From positions 1-13,460 of the forward strand of contig CANBTK010000010.1 in NCBI GenBank assembly GCA_947372365.1: a stretch of 13,460 nt of DNA. The letters run 5' to 3'. Below the pieces are notes generated by a model. That model made no database searches and was not told the DNA's origin. It was given only the letters and a program-made list of their open reading frames with translations. Positions 7,510-13,460 of this stretch are shown one piece after another. This DNA is from Flavipsychrobacter stenotrophus (GTDB lineage: Bacteria; Bacteroidota; Bacteroidia; Chitinophagales; Chitinophagaceae). Position numbers and translations under genes: made by a program. Position 1 is the stretch's first letter. Every line of letters begins with the position of its first letter.

Positions 7510-7968
7510 TTAGTGGTTTATTTTTTGCCAGTTGGCATCAGCTTTTGGTTTTAGTGTTGCTTCGTCAGGGTTCCACTTTTTCAGGGTATTGTTTAAGAAA
7601 GAGTTATAGAAGAGGTAAAGCTTGCCACCAATTATTTTGTAGGTTTCGGGGTCCACTTCTACTTTCTCTCCCTTAGCACCCATGGCATATGCACACCAGC
7701 CACCATATTGAGGTTCGTAGCCGGTAGGGTTTTGCTTAAATGTGGCCTGGTTAGTGGCATTGGCAAAATGGTAGGTAACCCCTTCCTGTACTACCGAATA
7801 GGAAGCAGTACCCTTTTGAGGCTTCCCCTTAAAATAGCTTACCGGGTCGTAGCCTTCTATAGCCAGGCCTTTGTTGAGGTTATAGTTTTTCTGGCGGGTT
7901 GCGGTTTGTGCTATTGCCTGCGTACAAAAGATGGCAATAGTGAAAGCGAGGAACAATAAGTGTTTCAT
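7510..7968 (-). CDS. Exported YHS-domain protein
   Basis: Using the ATG at 7968 the product is 152 residues beginning with a clear signal peptide (MKHLLFLAFTIAIFCTQAIA, cut before Gln). A longer in-frame reading from 8100 is rejected: it would place 44 unlikely residues before the signal peptide and overlap the barrel gene. The mature part carries the YHS-domain pattern typical of small bacterial periplasmic members: LAIEGYDPVSYF, then YHFANATNQATFKQNPTGYEPQYGG, the WCAYAM motif with a single cysteine, and DPETYKIIGGKLYLFYN near the C-terminus. YHS domains are short modules associated with metal-related proteins; whether this one binds metal is not shown by sequence. The gene has its own -7-like box and GTCG-N6-CGAC palindrome, matching those of the barrel gene just upstream and the doxX-like gene. 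Confidence 0.87.
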   Translation of the reverse strand: MKHLLFLAFTIAIFCTQAIAQTATRQKNYNLNKGLAIEGYDPVSYFKGKPQKGTASYSVVQEGVTYHFANATNQATFKQNPTGYEPQYGGWCAYAMGAKGEKVEVDPETYKIIGGKLYLFYNSFLNNTLKKWNPDEATLKPKADANWQKINH

Positions 7969-7988
7969 CTTTTTGGTATTTAATACTG

Positions 7989-7996
7989 CAAAATTT
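7989..7996 (-). promoter_or_regulatory. -7-like box of the YHS-domain gene
   Basis: Read on the minus strand this is AAATTTTG, one mismatch from TAnnTTTG. It ends 20 bases before the ATG at 7968. It was found at exactly the position predicted from the operator-to-box spacing of the other two promoters. Confidence 0.5.
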
Positions 7997-8018
7997 GGTT
8001 TTATTTTTTTCACTGCCT

Positions 8019-8032
8019 GTCGGGCAGGCGAC
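8019..8032. promoter_or_regulatory. Putative CRP/FNR-type operator upstream of the YHS-domain gene (copy 2 of 3)
   Basis: GTCGGGCAGGCGAC, which with its flanking bases forms TGTCG-N6-CGACA, a perfect 16-base interrupted palindrome with the layout of a CRP site. It lies between the barrel gene's stop and the YHS gene's start, 22 bases from the -7-like box. A caveat is that part of it can also be drawn as a short GCCTG/CAGGC hairpin, but no U-run follows, so a terminator is unlikely. Confidence 0.68.
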
Positions 8033-8063
8033 AAATGAAAAAATACTTTACCCAGTGGGCGTA

Positions 8064-8984
8064 TCACCTGAATTGTGTAAACCTCATGGTAATAACCCAT
8101 GCCCTTGTAAGCCCATCGGGGCGGTAATCCCTTACAATAAAGGGTGTGCCTGCCAATAAGTCAATCCTGGCTTTTTTCAGGCTGTAGGACAGGCTGCCAG
8201 CTAAATTGAGCGTTGCGCCTTCGCTGCCTTTGAGCAGTTCCTTTTCACCGTGTTCATTGGTAAACCCATCCTGCCCCAGGTGGTAGATAAATAGGGGCCC
8301 CGCAGCAAGCATTATTTTTTTCCATTGCAACCGGCCTTCAGCCCTTAGTAATATGTCGCCCTTGCGCACCAATCGGGCAGATGCGAAATATTCTTTGTCC
8401 GTAGGCGTGGCAGGGTATATAGTAATTGGCAGGTAGCCGTTTTCGTTGTACTGGATAACGGGCTGCTGGTAGCCCGCAGCCAGGCTAAAATATTTGGTAT
8501 AGTTAAGGCTAAGCCCGGCAATGAGGTCTGTTGTGCCAAGGTTGCTTTGATAAGGCATAGGTAAGGGTGCTCCTTTATCAGTGGCATTGGCTTTTCCTGT
8601 GCCAATGCGTGCCCCGGCGGTGGCTGTAAGGCCTAATGGGCCACTATTCTTAATCAGGGTATTTGAGTATGTGGCTATGATGTCGCCTATGCCCGAATGG
8701 CTGCCCAGGTTGCCCTGTGCTATGTTGTAGGGCAGTTTAGCTTCTAAGGAGCCCCTGTGCCCGATAGCAAATTTGGCTTCAAGCTGTGGTACGTAAATGG
8801 CTGTGCCATGTTCGCCCGCACCCAATGTAAACGATGCCCCAAAACTGCTTTTTTCTTTGCTGCTATCTGCGGCACGGCCGCCCTGCATAGCCCCTGCTGT
8901 GCAGAAGCCGGCGTCAGAACAGCCCTGTGCATAAGCTTGCCCCAAAGAGCAGAAAAGGAAAATGGCAATGATGCTTTGTTTCAT
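8064..8984 (-). CDS. Outer-membrane beta-barrel protein with N-terminal CSDAGFC motif
   Basis: A 306-residue exported protein. The signal peptide MKQSIIAIFLFCSLGQAYA is followed by QGCSDAGFCTAGAM, with two cysteines (22 and 28) spaced C-x5-C close to the mature N-terminus. The rest is a series of alternating-hydrophobicity strands with many Gly, Tyr and aromatic residues (for example SFGASFTLGAGEH, IYVPQLEAKFAIG and SLNYTKYFSLAAGYQQPV). It ends in a strand RAWVITMRFTQFR, as expected of an outer-membrane barrel. It resembles the loosely defined barrel 'transporter' proteins, but no substrate can be assigned. The start is supported by the signal peptide, by a -7-like box 16 bases upstream (9001-9008) and by a GTCG-N6-CGAC palindrome at 9031-9044. 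The YHS-domain gene follows after 95 bases and carries a matching promoter, so the two are probably coregulated. Confidence 0.78.
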   Translation of the reverse strand: MKQSIIAIFLFCSLGQAYAQGCSDAGFCTAGAMQGGRAADSSKEKSSFGASFTLGAGEHGTAIYVPQLEAKFAIGHRGSLEAKLPYNIAQGNLGSHSGIGDIIATYSNTLIKNSGPLGLTATAGARIGTGKANATDKGAPLPMPYQSNLGTTDLIAGLSLNYTKYFSLAAGYQQPVIQYNENGYLPITIYPATPTDKEYFASARLVRKGDILLRAEGRLQWKKIMLAAGPLFIYHLGQDGFTNEHGEKELLKGSEGATLNLAGSLSYSLKKARIDLLAGTPFIVRDYRPDGLTRAWVITMRFTQFR

Positions 8985-9000
8985 GGTGGTAAGGTTAGGG

Positions 9001-9008
9001 CGAAATTA
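9001..9008 (-). promoter_or_regulatory. -7-like box of the barrel-protein gene
   Basis: Read on the minus strand this is TAATTTCG, one mismatch from TAnnTTTG. It ends 16 bases before the ATG at 8984 and lies 22 bases from the palindrome at 9031-9044. Confidence 0.55.
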
Positions 9009-9030
9009 AAGGAGCGGCAGCGAACGCTTT

Positions 9031-9044
9031 GTCGCATAGCCGAC
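9031..9044. promoter_or_regulatory. Putative CRP/FNR-type operator upstream of the barrel-protein gene (copy 3 of 3)
   Basis: GTCGCATAGCCGAC, differing from the copy at 3691-3704 at a single base in the centre although the surrounding sequences are otherwise unrelated. The promoter-proximal half with its flank reads TGTCG, as in both other copies. It sits 22 bases from the -7-like box and 46 bases from the ATG. Confidence 0.72.
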
Positions 9045-9084
9045 GTTCATATAATTTTCAAAATTGCCCCTAAGCCTTGTGGCA

Positions 9085-9129
9085 TAAAAAAGGCTATGGC
9101 GCAAACCACCCGGTTTGCGCCATAGCCTT
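9085..9129 (-). terminator. Strong intrinsic terminator of the T9SS type A gene
   Basis: An uninterrupted 18-base-pair stem (9090-9107 with 9112-9129, AAGGCTATGGCGCAAACC paired to its exact complement) closes a four-base ACCC loop. On the minus strand it is followed by a run of T (six A on the plus strand at 9085-9090). It begins 17 bases after the stop of the gene at 9147-10577 and insulates the barrel-gene promoter beyond it. Confidence 0.9.
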
Positions 9130-9146
9130 AGTGTAATATCTTCGTT

Positions 9147-10577
9147 TTATTCTGCGATTATAAATTGCTGTGTTGCCACTTTGCCCTGTGAGTATGCCCT
9201 GAGTATATAAGTGCCTTCAGGCAGGCCGCTGAGCTGCACGTTTTTAGCGTAAGCCTTTGTTGCGGGTTCGCTCCACTGGCGCACTATGCTGCCTTTTACA
9301 TCTATTATGGCAATAGAGAATGCCTGTGGCGCATCCCATTGCAGTTGTATGTTCAGGCTGTTGGTAGCAGGGTTAGGGTAAACCAGCAGGTTGCCTGCTG
9401 TGGCGTTTACGTTGTTTACGCCCACGGTGTTTAATTCGTAATAGTAGCGGAACTGCTGGTCGGGGCCGTTGTTAGGGCCGCCCCCTGAAGTGAATTTGTA
9501 ATACCATGCGCCAGTATTGCTCCATGAAGCTGTGGTGTTGGTAAGTACCTGGTTATAGGTGTTGTAGCTTAAAACCCTGAGCCGTGAATTTACAAAGGCA
9601 CCTGCCCCGCCCGGGTTCCACCTGAGGGTGGTGTCGCTGAGTACGTTGTGGTTGGCATCATACGAAAATTCGTCAAGGCTGTTAGGCATAAAATCGTGCG
9701 CGGCAGTGTCCCACCTGTATCTGGTTTCGTGCCATTTGTCGCTGGTAGTGCCATAGTAAACTATCGAATCTTCGGTAGTGCCTATCCATGCAGTGGCTGT
9801 AGTATCCCACCTTTCGCCTATGGTATTGCACAGCAATGTAGCCGCATTGTAGTGGTAAGTGTTATGGCCGTTGTTTACCCAAGCACTGGCGCCGGTGTTC
9901 CATGCCTGGCGCAGCAGTGTAGTAATGCCATGTGCGGTATTGTAAGTATCCAGCACCTGCACCGTGTTTACCCAGCCCAGCGCTATGGTATCCCATTTCT
10001 GGGTAATGTGGTAAGCCATATCGCCGCCGGCATTATAGTAGAAGCTGTCCCTTGTATTGTTTACCCAGGCCATTGTACCCGTGTTCCACAACTGGAAAAT
10101 TTTCAGTGTGTTGTTGGTGCCCACAAAAGTATTCAGCGTATTGGTGTTATTTACCCAAGAGCTTGTAGTGGCATCCCAAACCTGGTGTACAAAGTGGGTT
10201 ACGTTATTTAAAGCATCGTAGGTAAAAATGTTATTGTCGAAATTAACCCACGCAGCCGATGCCGTATCATAGTACTGGCTAATGGCGTTATTGATATTGT
10301 TGGTGCTGTTAACGGTATGGTAATAGCGGTAGCTGAGGTTGCCGGGCGTATAGCCACCCAGGTAAGCCAGTACGTAAGAACTATCATATGCCAGTTGGCC
10401 GTTGTTAAGGGTGTCGTTAAGCCCTGTATATTTATACCATGCGGTGTCGCCGGTTGTGCCGAAGGCTGTACCATCGTAAACTGCTTTGGTTAGGCCAATA
10501 AGGCGCGATTTAACCTGGGCTTCAGCGCTGCCAAACGTAAAAAGGGCAATAGCGAAGAATAAAATCCTGTTTTTCAT
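9147..10577 (-). CDS. Secreted repeat protein with type A T9SS sorting domain
   Basis: A 476-residue protein. It starts with a signal peptide (MKNRILFFAIALFTFGSAEA) and ends with a type A sorting domain from about 397: NLLVYPNPATNSLNIQL, IIDVKGSIVRQW, LPEGTYILR and a final QQFIIAE, which directs type IX secretion. Between about residues 99 and 363 lie nine tandem units of 30-32 residues. Each has a W-D/N-T core followed six to seven residues later by A-W-V-N-N (aromatic anchors at residues 110, 141, 171, 202, 233, 264, 296, 328 and 358) and then a Y-N/D turn. The pattern resembles YD-type or DUF3836-like repeats and would suit an elongated beta structure. No catalytic motif is visible; a surface-exposed structural or binding role is inferred. 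A perfect -7 box lies 53 bases upstream and a strong terminator follows, so it is transcribed alone. Confidence 0.87.
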   Translation of the reverse strand: MKNRILFFAIALFTFGSAEAQVKSRLIGLTKAVYDGTAFGTTGDTAWYKYTGLNDTLNNGQLAYDSSYVLAYLGGYTPGNLSYRYYHTVNSTNNINNAISQYYDTASAAWVNFDNNIFTYDALNNVTHFVHQVWDATTSSWVNNTNTLNTFVGTNNTLKIFQLWNTGTMAWVNNTRDSFYYNAGGDMAYHITQKWDTIALGWVNTVQVLDTYNTAHGITTLLRQAWNTGASAWVNNGHNTYHYNAATLLCNTIGERWDTTATAWIGTTEDSIVYYGTTSDKWHETRYRWDTAAHDFMPNSLDEFSYDANHNVLSDTTLRWNPGGAGAFVNSRLRVLSYNTYNQVLTNTTASWSNTGAWYYKFTSGGGPNNGPDQQFRYYYELNTVGVNNVNATAGNLLVYPNPATNSLNIQLQWDAPQAFSIAIIDVKGSIVRQWSEPATKAYAKNVQLSGLPEGTYILRAYSQGKVATQQFIIAE

Positions 10578-10630
10578 AATTAAAATTTGTAAACTGTATT
10601 GTGTTGATTGAGTTGTTTGACTCGTTGCAG

Positions 10631-10638
10631 CAAAAGTA
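10631..10638 (-). promoter_or_regulatory. -7 box of the T9SS type A gene
   Basis: Read on the minus strand this is TACTTTTG, an exact TAnnTTTG match, leaving a leader of about 50 bases before the ATG at 10577. Unlike the three promoters described above, no GTCG-N6-CGAC palindrome lies 22 bases upstream, so it acts as an internal contrast. Confidence 0.6.
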
Positions 10639-10707
10639 GTTTAACATGAAGTAAAAGAAATTATTTAGGGGCAAACGGCTGGCTTCGCGGGGTGAAAGTA
10701 GCCCCAA

Positions 10708-10745
10708 AAGAAAAAGCCTTACGTACCTGCGGCACATAAGGCTTT
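10708..10745 (-). terminator. Intrinsic terminator downstream of the lolA-like gene
   Basis: AAAGCCTTA (10713-10721) pairs with TAAGGCTTT (10737-10745), and the stem continues inward with two mismatches to a three-base loop. On the minus strand it is followed by TTTTTCTTTT. It starts 22 bases after the stop of the lolA-like gene and ends the ftsK-lolA transcript. Confidence 0.8.
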
Positions 10746-10767
10746 GAATGTTGTTTGTTTTTTTAGC

Positions 10768-11421
10768 TTACCTCATATCATTAACTTCAATACCTGGGTG
10801 TGCTTTAGCATCCCACGTAAAATAAGTGTCGGGGATATTTGAATTGGGTACAATGTTGCTTATGGCGTATTGTGTTTTGTTGCCGTTTTTAGACCACATG
10901 GTGCCGCCTACTATCATTGACGATGCCTTGTCAACCAATAGCTCTATTTTAGTTACCTGCTTGGTAGCATCAATAGGCGTTAGTTCTACTACATCGCAGT
11001 TTTTGCCGCCTTCCTTCCTTTCGCCGGTGTATTTGTACTTGTATTCTTTGTCATAAAAATTCGTCAGCAATTTCGCTGGCGAAATGCCCTGGTCATTTGG
11101 GTTAAATTTGTTTATCGTTACTTCCTTTGCATCGGCATTATAGTTCCAAATATTTTTGTTGTCGCAGATAACTTCCTGCCCGCTTATCTGAAAATGATAT
11201 TTCTGGCCCTTTAGCGAGATAGTGCCTTTTTTTGAGTCGTTTACTTTGCCGCCCTTGCCACCAGTTATTTTAAGGGTAAAATTAGCCTTCAGTGTTTTCA
11301 GGCTGTTTACCTTTTTACTTACGGATTCCAATACAGTTTTCGCTTTAGCGTCGGTTTGCGCTATCGCTGTGTTGCCTAGTACCCCTATTGCCAATCCGCA
11401 TATTAATAATGCCTTCTTCAT
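10768..11421 (-). CDS. lolA: LolA-like periplasmic outer-membrane lipoprotein carrier
   Basis: A 217-residue exported protein with signal peptide MKKALLICGLAIGVLGNTAIA. The mature part fits the LolA fold: an N-terminal helix (DAKAKTVLESVSKKVNSLKTL) followed by the family-typical start of the beta sheet (KANFTLKI), a GTISLKGQKYHFQISGQEVICDNKNIWNYNADAKEVTIN segment with the 'apply an unfolded label' alternation of strands, and later strands ending in FTWDAKAHPGIEVNDMR. Known for the family: it carries lipoproteins across the periplasm to the outer membrane. Sequence identity to proteobacterial LolA is expected to be low, so the assignment rests on size, export, fold pattern and position directly after ftsK, an arrangement common in Bacteroidota. 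It lies 39 bases downstream of ftsK on the same strand, without a visible promoter or Shine-Dalgarno sequence, and is followed by a terminator. Confidence 0.85.
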   Translation of the reverse strand: MKKALLICGLAIGVLGNTAIAQTDAKAKTVLESVSKKVNSLKTLKANFTLKITGGKGGKVNDSKKGTISLKGQKYHFQISGQEVICDNKNIWNYNADAKEVTINKFNPNDQGISPAKLLTNFYDKEYKYKYTGERKEGGKNCDVVELTPIDATKQVTKIELLVDKASSMIVGGTMWSKNGNKTQYAISNIVPNSNIPDTYFTWDAKAHPGIEVNDMR

Positions 11422-11460
11422 TTTTTTGTTAGTTGTTTAATTTTTATTTTGAGTAATTAA

Positions 11461-13460
11461 TTAACTGAGTGTACCTAAGAAGCCTTCCAGCTCCTGCTCG
11501 CTTTTGTAATAAACCTCGCGTGGCTTGCTGCCTACGGCGGGGCCTACTATACTGGCTGCTTCCAGCTGGTCCATTATCCGGCCAGCACGGTTGTAGCCCA
11601 GGTTAAAGCGGCGCTGCAGGTTAGATGTAGAGCCAGATTGCATTTGTACTACTGTACGGGCGCATTCTTCAAATAGCTTATCCCTGTTTTTAAGGTCTAC
11701 ATTTTTACTGCCGCCTTCGTCGTCATCCATTTCAGGCTCAGGCAATGCGTGCGCCTGCGGGTAGCCGCGCTGGTTACCTATAAAGTTGACAATGTTTTCC
11801 ACCTCCGGCGTATCTACAAATGCGCACTGTATGCGCAGCAGCTCACTGCCATGCGAAATAAGCATATCGCCACGGCCTACCAGCTGCTCTGCACCACCTG
11901 TATCAAGAATCGTGCGGGAATCTACTTTTGCCGAAACTTTAAATGCGATACGTGCCGGGAAGTTGGCTTTAATAGTACCAGTAATTACGTTTACCGATGG
12001 GCGCTGTGTGGCAATAATGATGTGTATGCCTACCGCACGGGCCAGCTGTGCCAGGCGGGCAATAGGCATTTCTACCTCTTTGCCTGCGGTCATTATTAGG
12101 TCGGCAAACTCATCTATTACCAGCACTATAAACGGAAGGTATTTGTGCCCGTTTTCCGGGTTTAATTTCCGCGCTATGAATTTTTCATTGTACTCTTTTA
12201 TATTTCTTGTGCCGGCATCTTTTAACAAACCGTACCTATCATCCATCTCATCGCAAAGGGCTTTGAGGGTATAGATAACTTTTTTGATGTCGGTAATAAT
12301 AGGCTCTTCTTCGTTCGGCAGCTTGGCCAGGAAGTGTTTTTCTATGATGCGGTAAATAGAAAGCTCTACCTTTTTAGGGTCCACCATTACAAACTTGAGT
12401 TGTGATGGGTGCTTTTTATACAACAGCGAAACCAGGATGGCATTGATACCTACCGATTTGCCCTGCCCTGTAGCACCAGCCATAAGCAGGTGGGGCATGG
12501 TGGCAAGGTCCACAATGTAGTTTTCGTTATCAATCTTTTTACCCAGGGCTATTGGTAGGCTCATTTTGTTATTCACAAACTTGTCGCTTGACAGCAGCTC
12601 CAGCATAGATACTATCTGCTTATTAGCATTAGGTACTTCTATGCCTATAGTGCCCTTGCCGGGTATAGGCGCTATAATACGTATGCCCAATGCCGCCAGG
12701 CTAAGGGCAATATCATCTTCCAGGTTTTTAATCTTAGATATGCGCACGCCTTTGGCTGGTACAATTTCGTAAAGGGTTACTGTAGGGCCTATGGTTGCAG
12801 TGATCTGCTGTATTTCGATGCCAAAGCTGTTAAGCGTTTGTACAATCTGGTCTTTATTATGCTCCAGCTCCTCCTTATTCATGGATATAGCGCCCGGTGC
12901 CCTGTTTTCCAGCAGGTCAAGGGTAGGGAACTGGTAGTCAGGCAGGTCAAGCTCGGGGGCATATGGCTCATTGCTGGCAATAGAAATATGTGCGCCATGT
13001 TGTATAGTAGGCCTTGCAGGCTGCTGCTGCTTTACTTCGAATGATAATACGGGTTCGGGTATGATTTCGGGTTCGTGGGCTTCTTCCTGCTCCTCTTCGT
13101 CAAGCAGGCCATCTTCCTCATCTAAATCTTCATCAGGCCAGTCGCTCATATCGCCCGCCCCGTCATCTTCCATGTCATCAAAAGGTGGTTCTTCTTCGGG
13201 CATGGCGGCGGCTTCAGCATGTTTTGCTTCCACGGCTTTTTCTACCAGGCCCATATCCCACTCTTTATTTTCAACACTGTTTTCTATTACCAGCGGTATA
13301 TTGGGCCTTGTGCCTTTAAGTTTATTGCCCGGCAGGGGGGCTACAGCTTCAGCTGCTGGGGCTGGCGTTGCCACTGCATCAGCAGCAACAGTGGCTTTTT
13401 GAGCATCTGCCGGTATTACAACCGGGGCAACGATGCCGCCTTCGTTTTCTTCGGGTTCGT
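11461..13460 (-). CDS. ftsK: DNA translocase FtsK/SpoIIIE (5' partial)
   Basis: The frame stays open to the right edge, so the start and the N-terminal membrane helices lie outside; about 666 residues are visible. Residues below are counted from the in-frame GTG at 13374, which is a convenience and not the true start. A linker rich in Asp and Glu (about 58-108) is followed by the alpha and beta motor domains. Walker A GATGQGKS is at 300-307, Walker B VLVIDEFADL at 417-426, and LARAVGIHIIIATQRPSV at 444-461. The C-terminal gamma winged-helix domain (about 565-637, SNLQRRFNLGYNRAGRIMDQLE) reads orienting DNA motifs and contacts recombinases in known members. FtsK forms a hexamer at the division septum and pumps chromosome ends apart at dif. 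All motor motifs are intact. The lolA-like gene follows in the same operon. Confidence 0.95.
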   Translation of the reverse strand, partial: EPEENEGGIVAPVVIPADAQKATVAADAVATPAPAAEAVAPLPGNKLKGTRPNIPLVIENSVENKEWDMGLVEKAVEAKHAEAAAMPEEEPPFDDMEDDGAGDMSDWPDEDLDEEDGLLDEEEQEEAHEPEIIPEPVLSFEVKQQQPARPTIQHGAHISIASNEPYAPELDLPDYQFPTLDLLENRAPGAISMNKEELEHNKDQIVQTLNSFGIEIQQITATIGPTVTLYEIVPAKGVRISKIKNLEDDIALSLAALGIRIIAPIPGKGTIGIEVPNANKQIVSMLELLSSDKFVNNKMSLPIALGKKIDNENYIVDLATMPHLLMAGATGQGKSVGINAILVSLLYKKHPSQLKFVMVDPKKVELSIYRIIEKHFLAKLPNEEEPIITDIKKVIYTLKALCDEMDDRYGLLKDAGTRNIKEYNEKFIARKLNPENGHKYLPFIVLVIDEFADLIMTAGKEVEMPIARLAQLARAVGIHIIIATQRPSVNVITGTIKANFPARIAFKVSAKVDSRTILDTGGAEQLVGRGDMLISHGSELLRIQCAFVDTPEVENIVNFIGNQRGYPQAHALPEPEMDDDEGGSKNVDLKNRDKLFEECARTVVQMQSGSTSNLQRRFNLGYNRAGRIMDQLEAASIVGPAVGSKPREVYYKSEQELEGFLGTLS

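Noticed and set aside
8015..8029. GCCTG/CAGGC hairpin as a terminator for the barrel gene
   Set aside because: The stem is only five base pairs and A-rich, not U-rich, sequence follows on the minus strand; the operator reading explains the exact 22-base spacing better.
7969..8100. Longer reading of the YHS gene starting at 8100
   Set aside because: The added 44 residues precede an obvious signal peptide, run into the barrel gene and cover the operator and -7-like box; the ATG at 7968 is much better.
9648..10211. 187-codon open frame on the plus strand opposite the repeat protein
   Set aside because: It is the antisense shadow of the tandem repeats: the repeated codons keep the opposite frame free of stops, and the translation has no recognisable domain or export signal.
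10668..10705. GGGGC...GCCCC inverted repeat upstream of the T9SS type A gene
   Set aside because: Five-base arms separated by about 28 bases, with no U-run and no second copy; not distinguishable from chance.
12971..13402. Plus-strand 143-codon serine-rich frame opposite ftsK
   Set aside because: It is the complement of the acidic linker codons (gaa, gat, gag read backwards give Ser-rich text); there is no start region or other coding sign.

Overview
The window looks like chromosome from a member of the Bacteroidota, probably a Chitinophaga-like lineage (the lineage is inference). Supporting signs are the two C-terminal sorting domains of the type IX secretion system (a type B 'gliding motility' domain and a type A domain), promoter -7 boxes of the TAnnTTTG type, start codons without clear Shine-Dalgarno sequences, and the ftsK-lolA gene order. 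No RNA gene, CRISPR array, insertion sequence or phage gene was seen, and no gap between genes exceeds 300 bases.

Layout. Bases 1-2250 (+) hold the 3' part of a secreted, Ig/PKD/SprB-repeat adhesin-like protein. It is the only plus-strand gene. It converges on an alpha/beta hydrolase gene (2308-3168, -), and the two share a hairpin that can terminate transcription both ways. All other genes run on the minus strand. In transcription order (right to left) they are: ftsK (5' end outside the window) and a lolA-like gene; a T9SS type A protein with nine 31-residue repeats; an outer-membrane barrel protein and a YHS-domain protein; a tightly overlapping trio of DinB-like, NRDE/TANGO2-like and ATP-grasp genes; a LysE-type exporter and a CRP/FNR-family regulator; a DoxX-family membrane protein; and the hydrolase.

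The most interesting signal is regulatory. The palindrome GTCG-N6-CGAC occurs exactly three times by eye, and every copy lies in front of a gene: doxX-like, the barrel gene and the YHS gene. In all three the palindrome ends exactly 22 bases from a -7 box, which itself lies 16-20 bases before the ATG. This places the palindrome centre about 33 bases upstream of the -7 box centre, roughly -41, the geometry of a class II CRP/FNR activator site. The promoter-proximal half reads TGTCG, with the same 16-base architecture as the classical CRP site TGTGA-N6-TCACA. A CRP/FNR-family regulator is encoded directly upstream of the doxX-like gene, and the first operator is built from its last codons. I infer a small, previously unnamed regulon of at least three envelope or periplasmic proteins. 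The inducing signal is not visible from the sequence.
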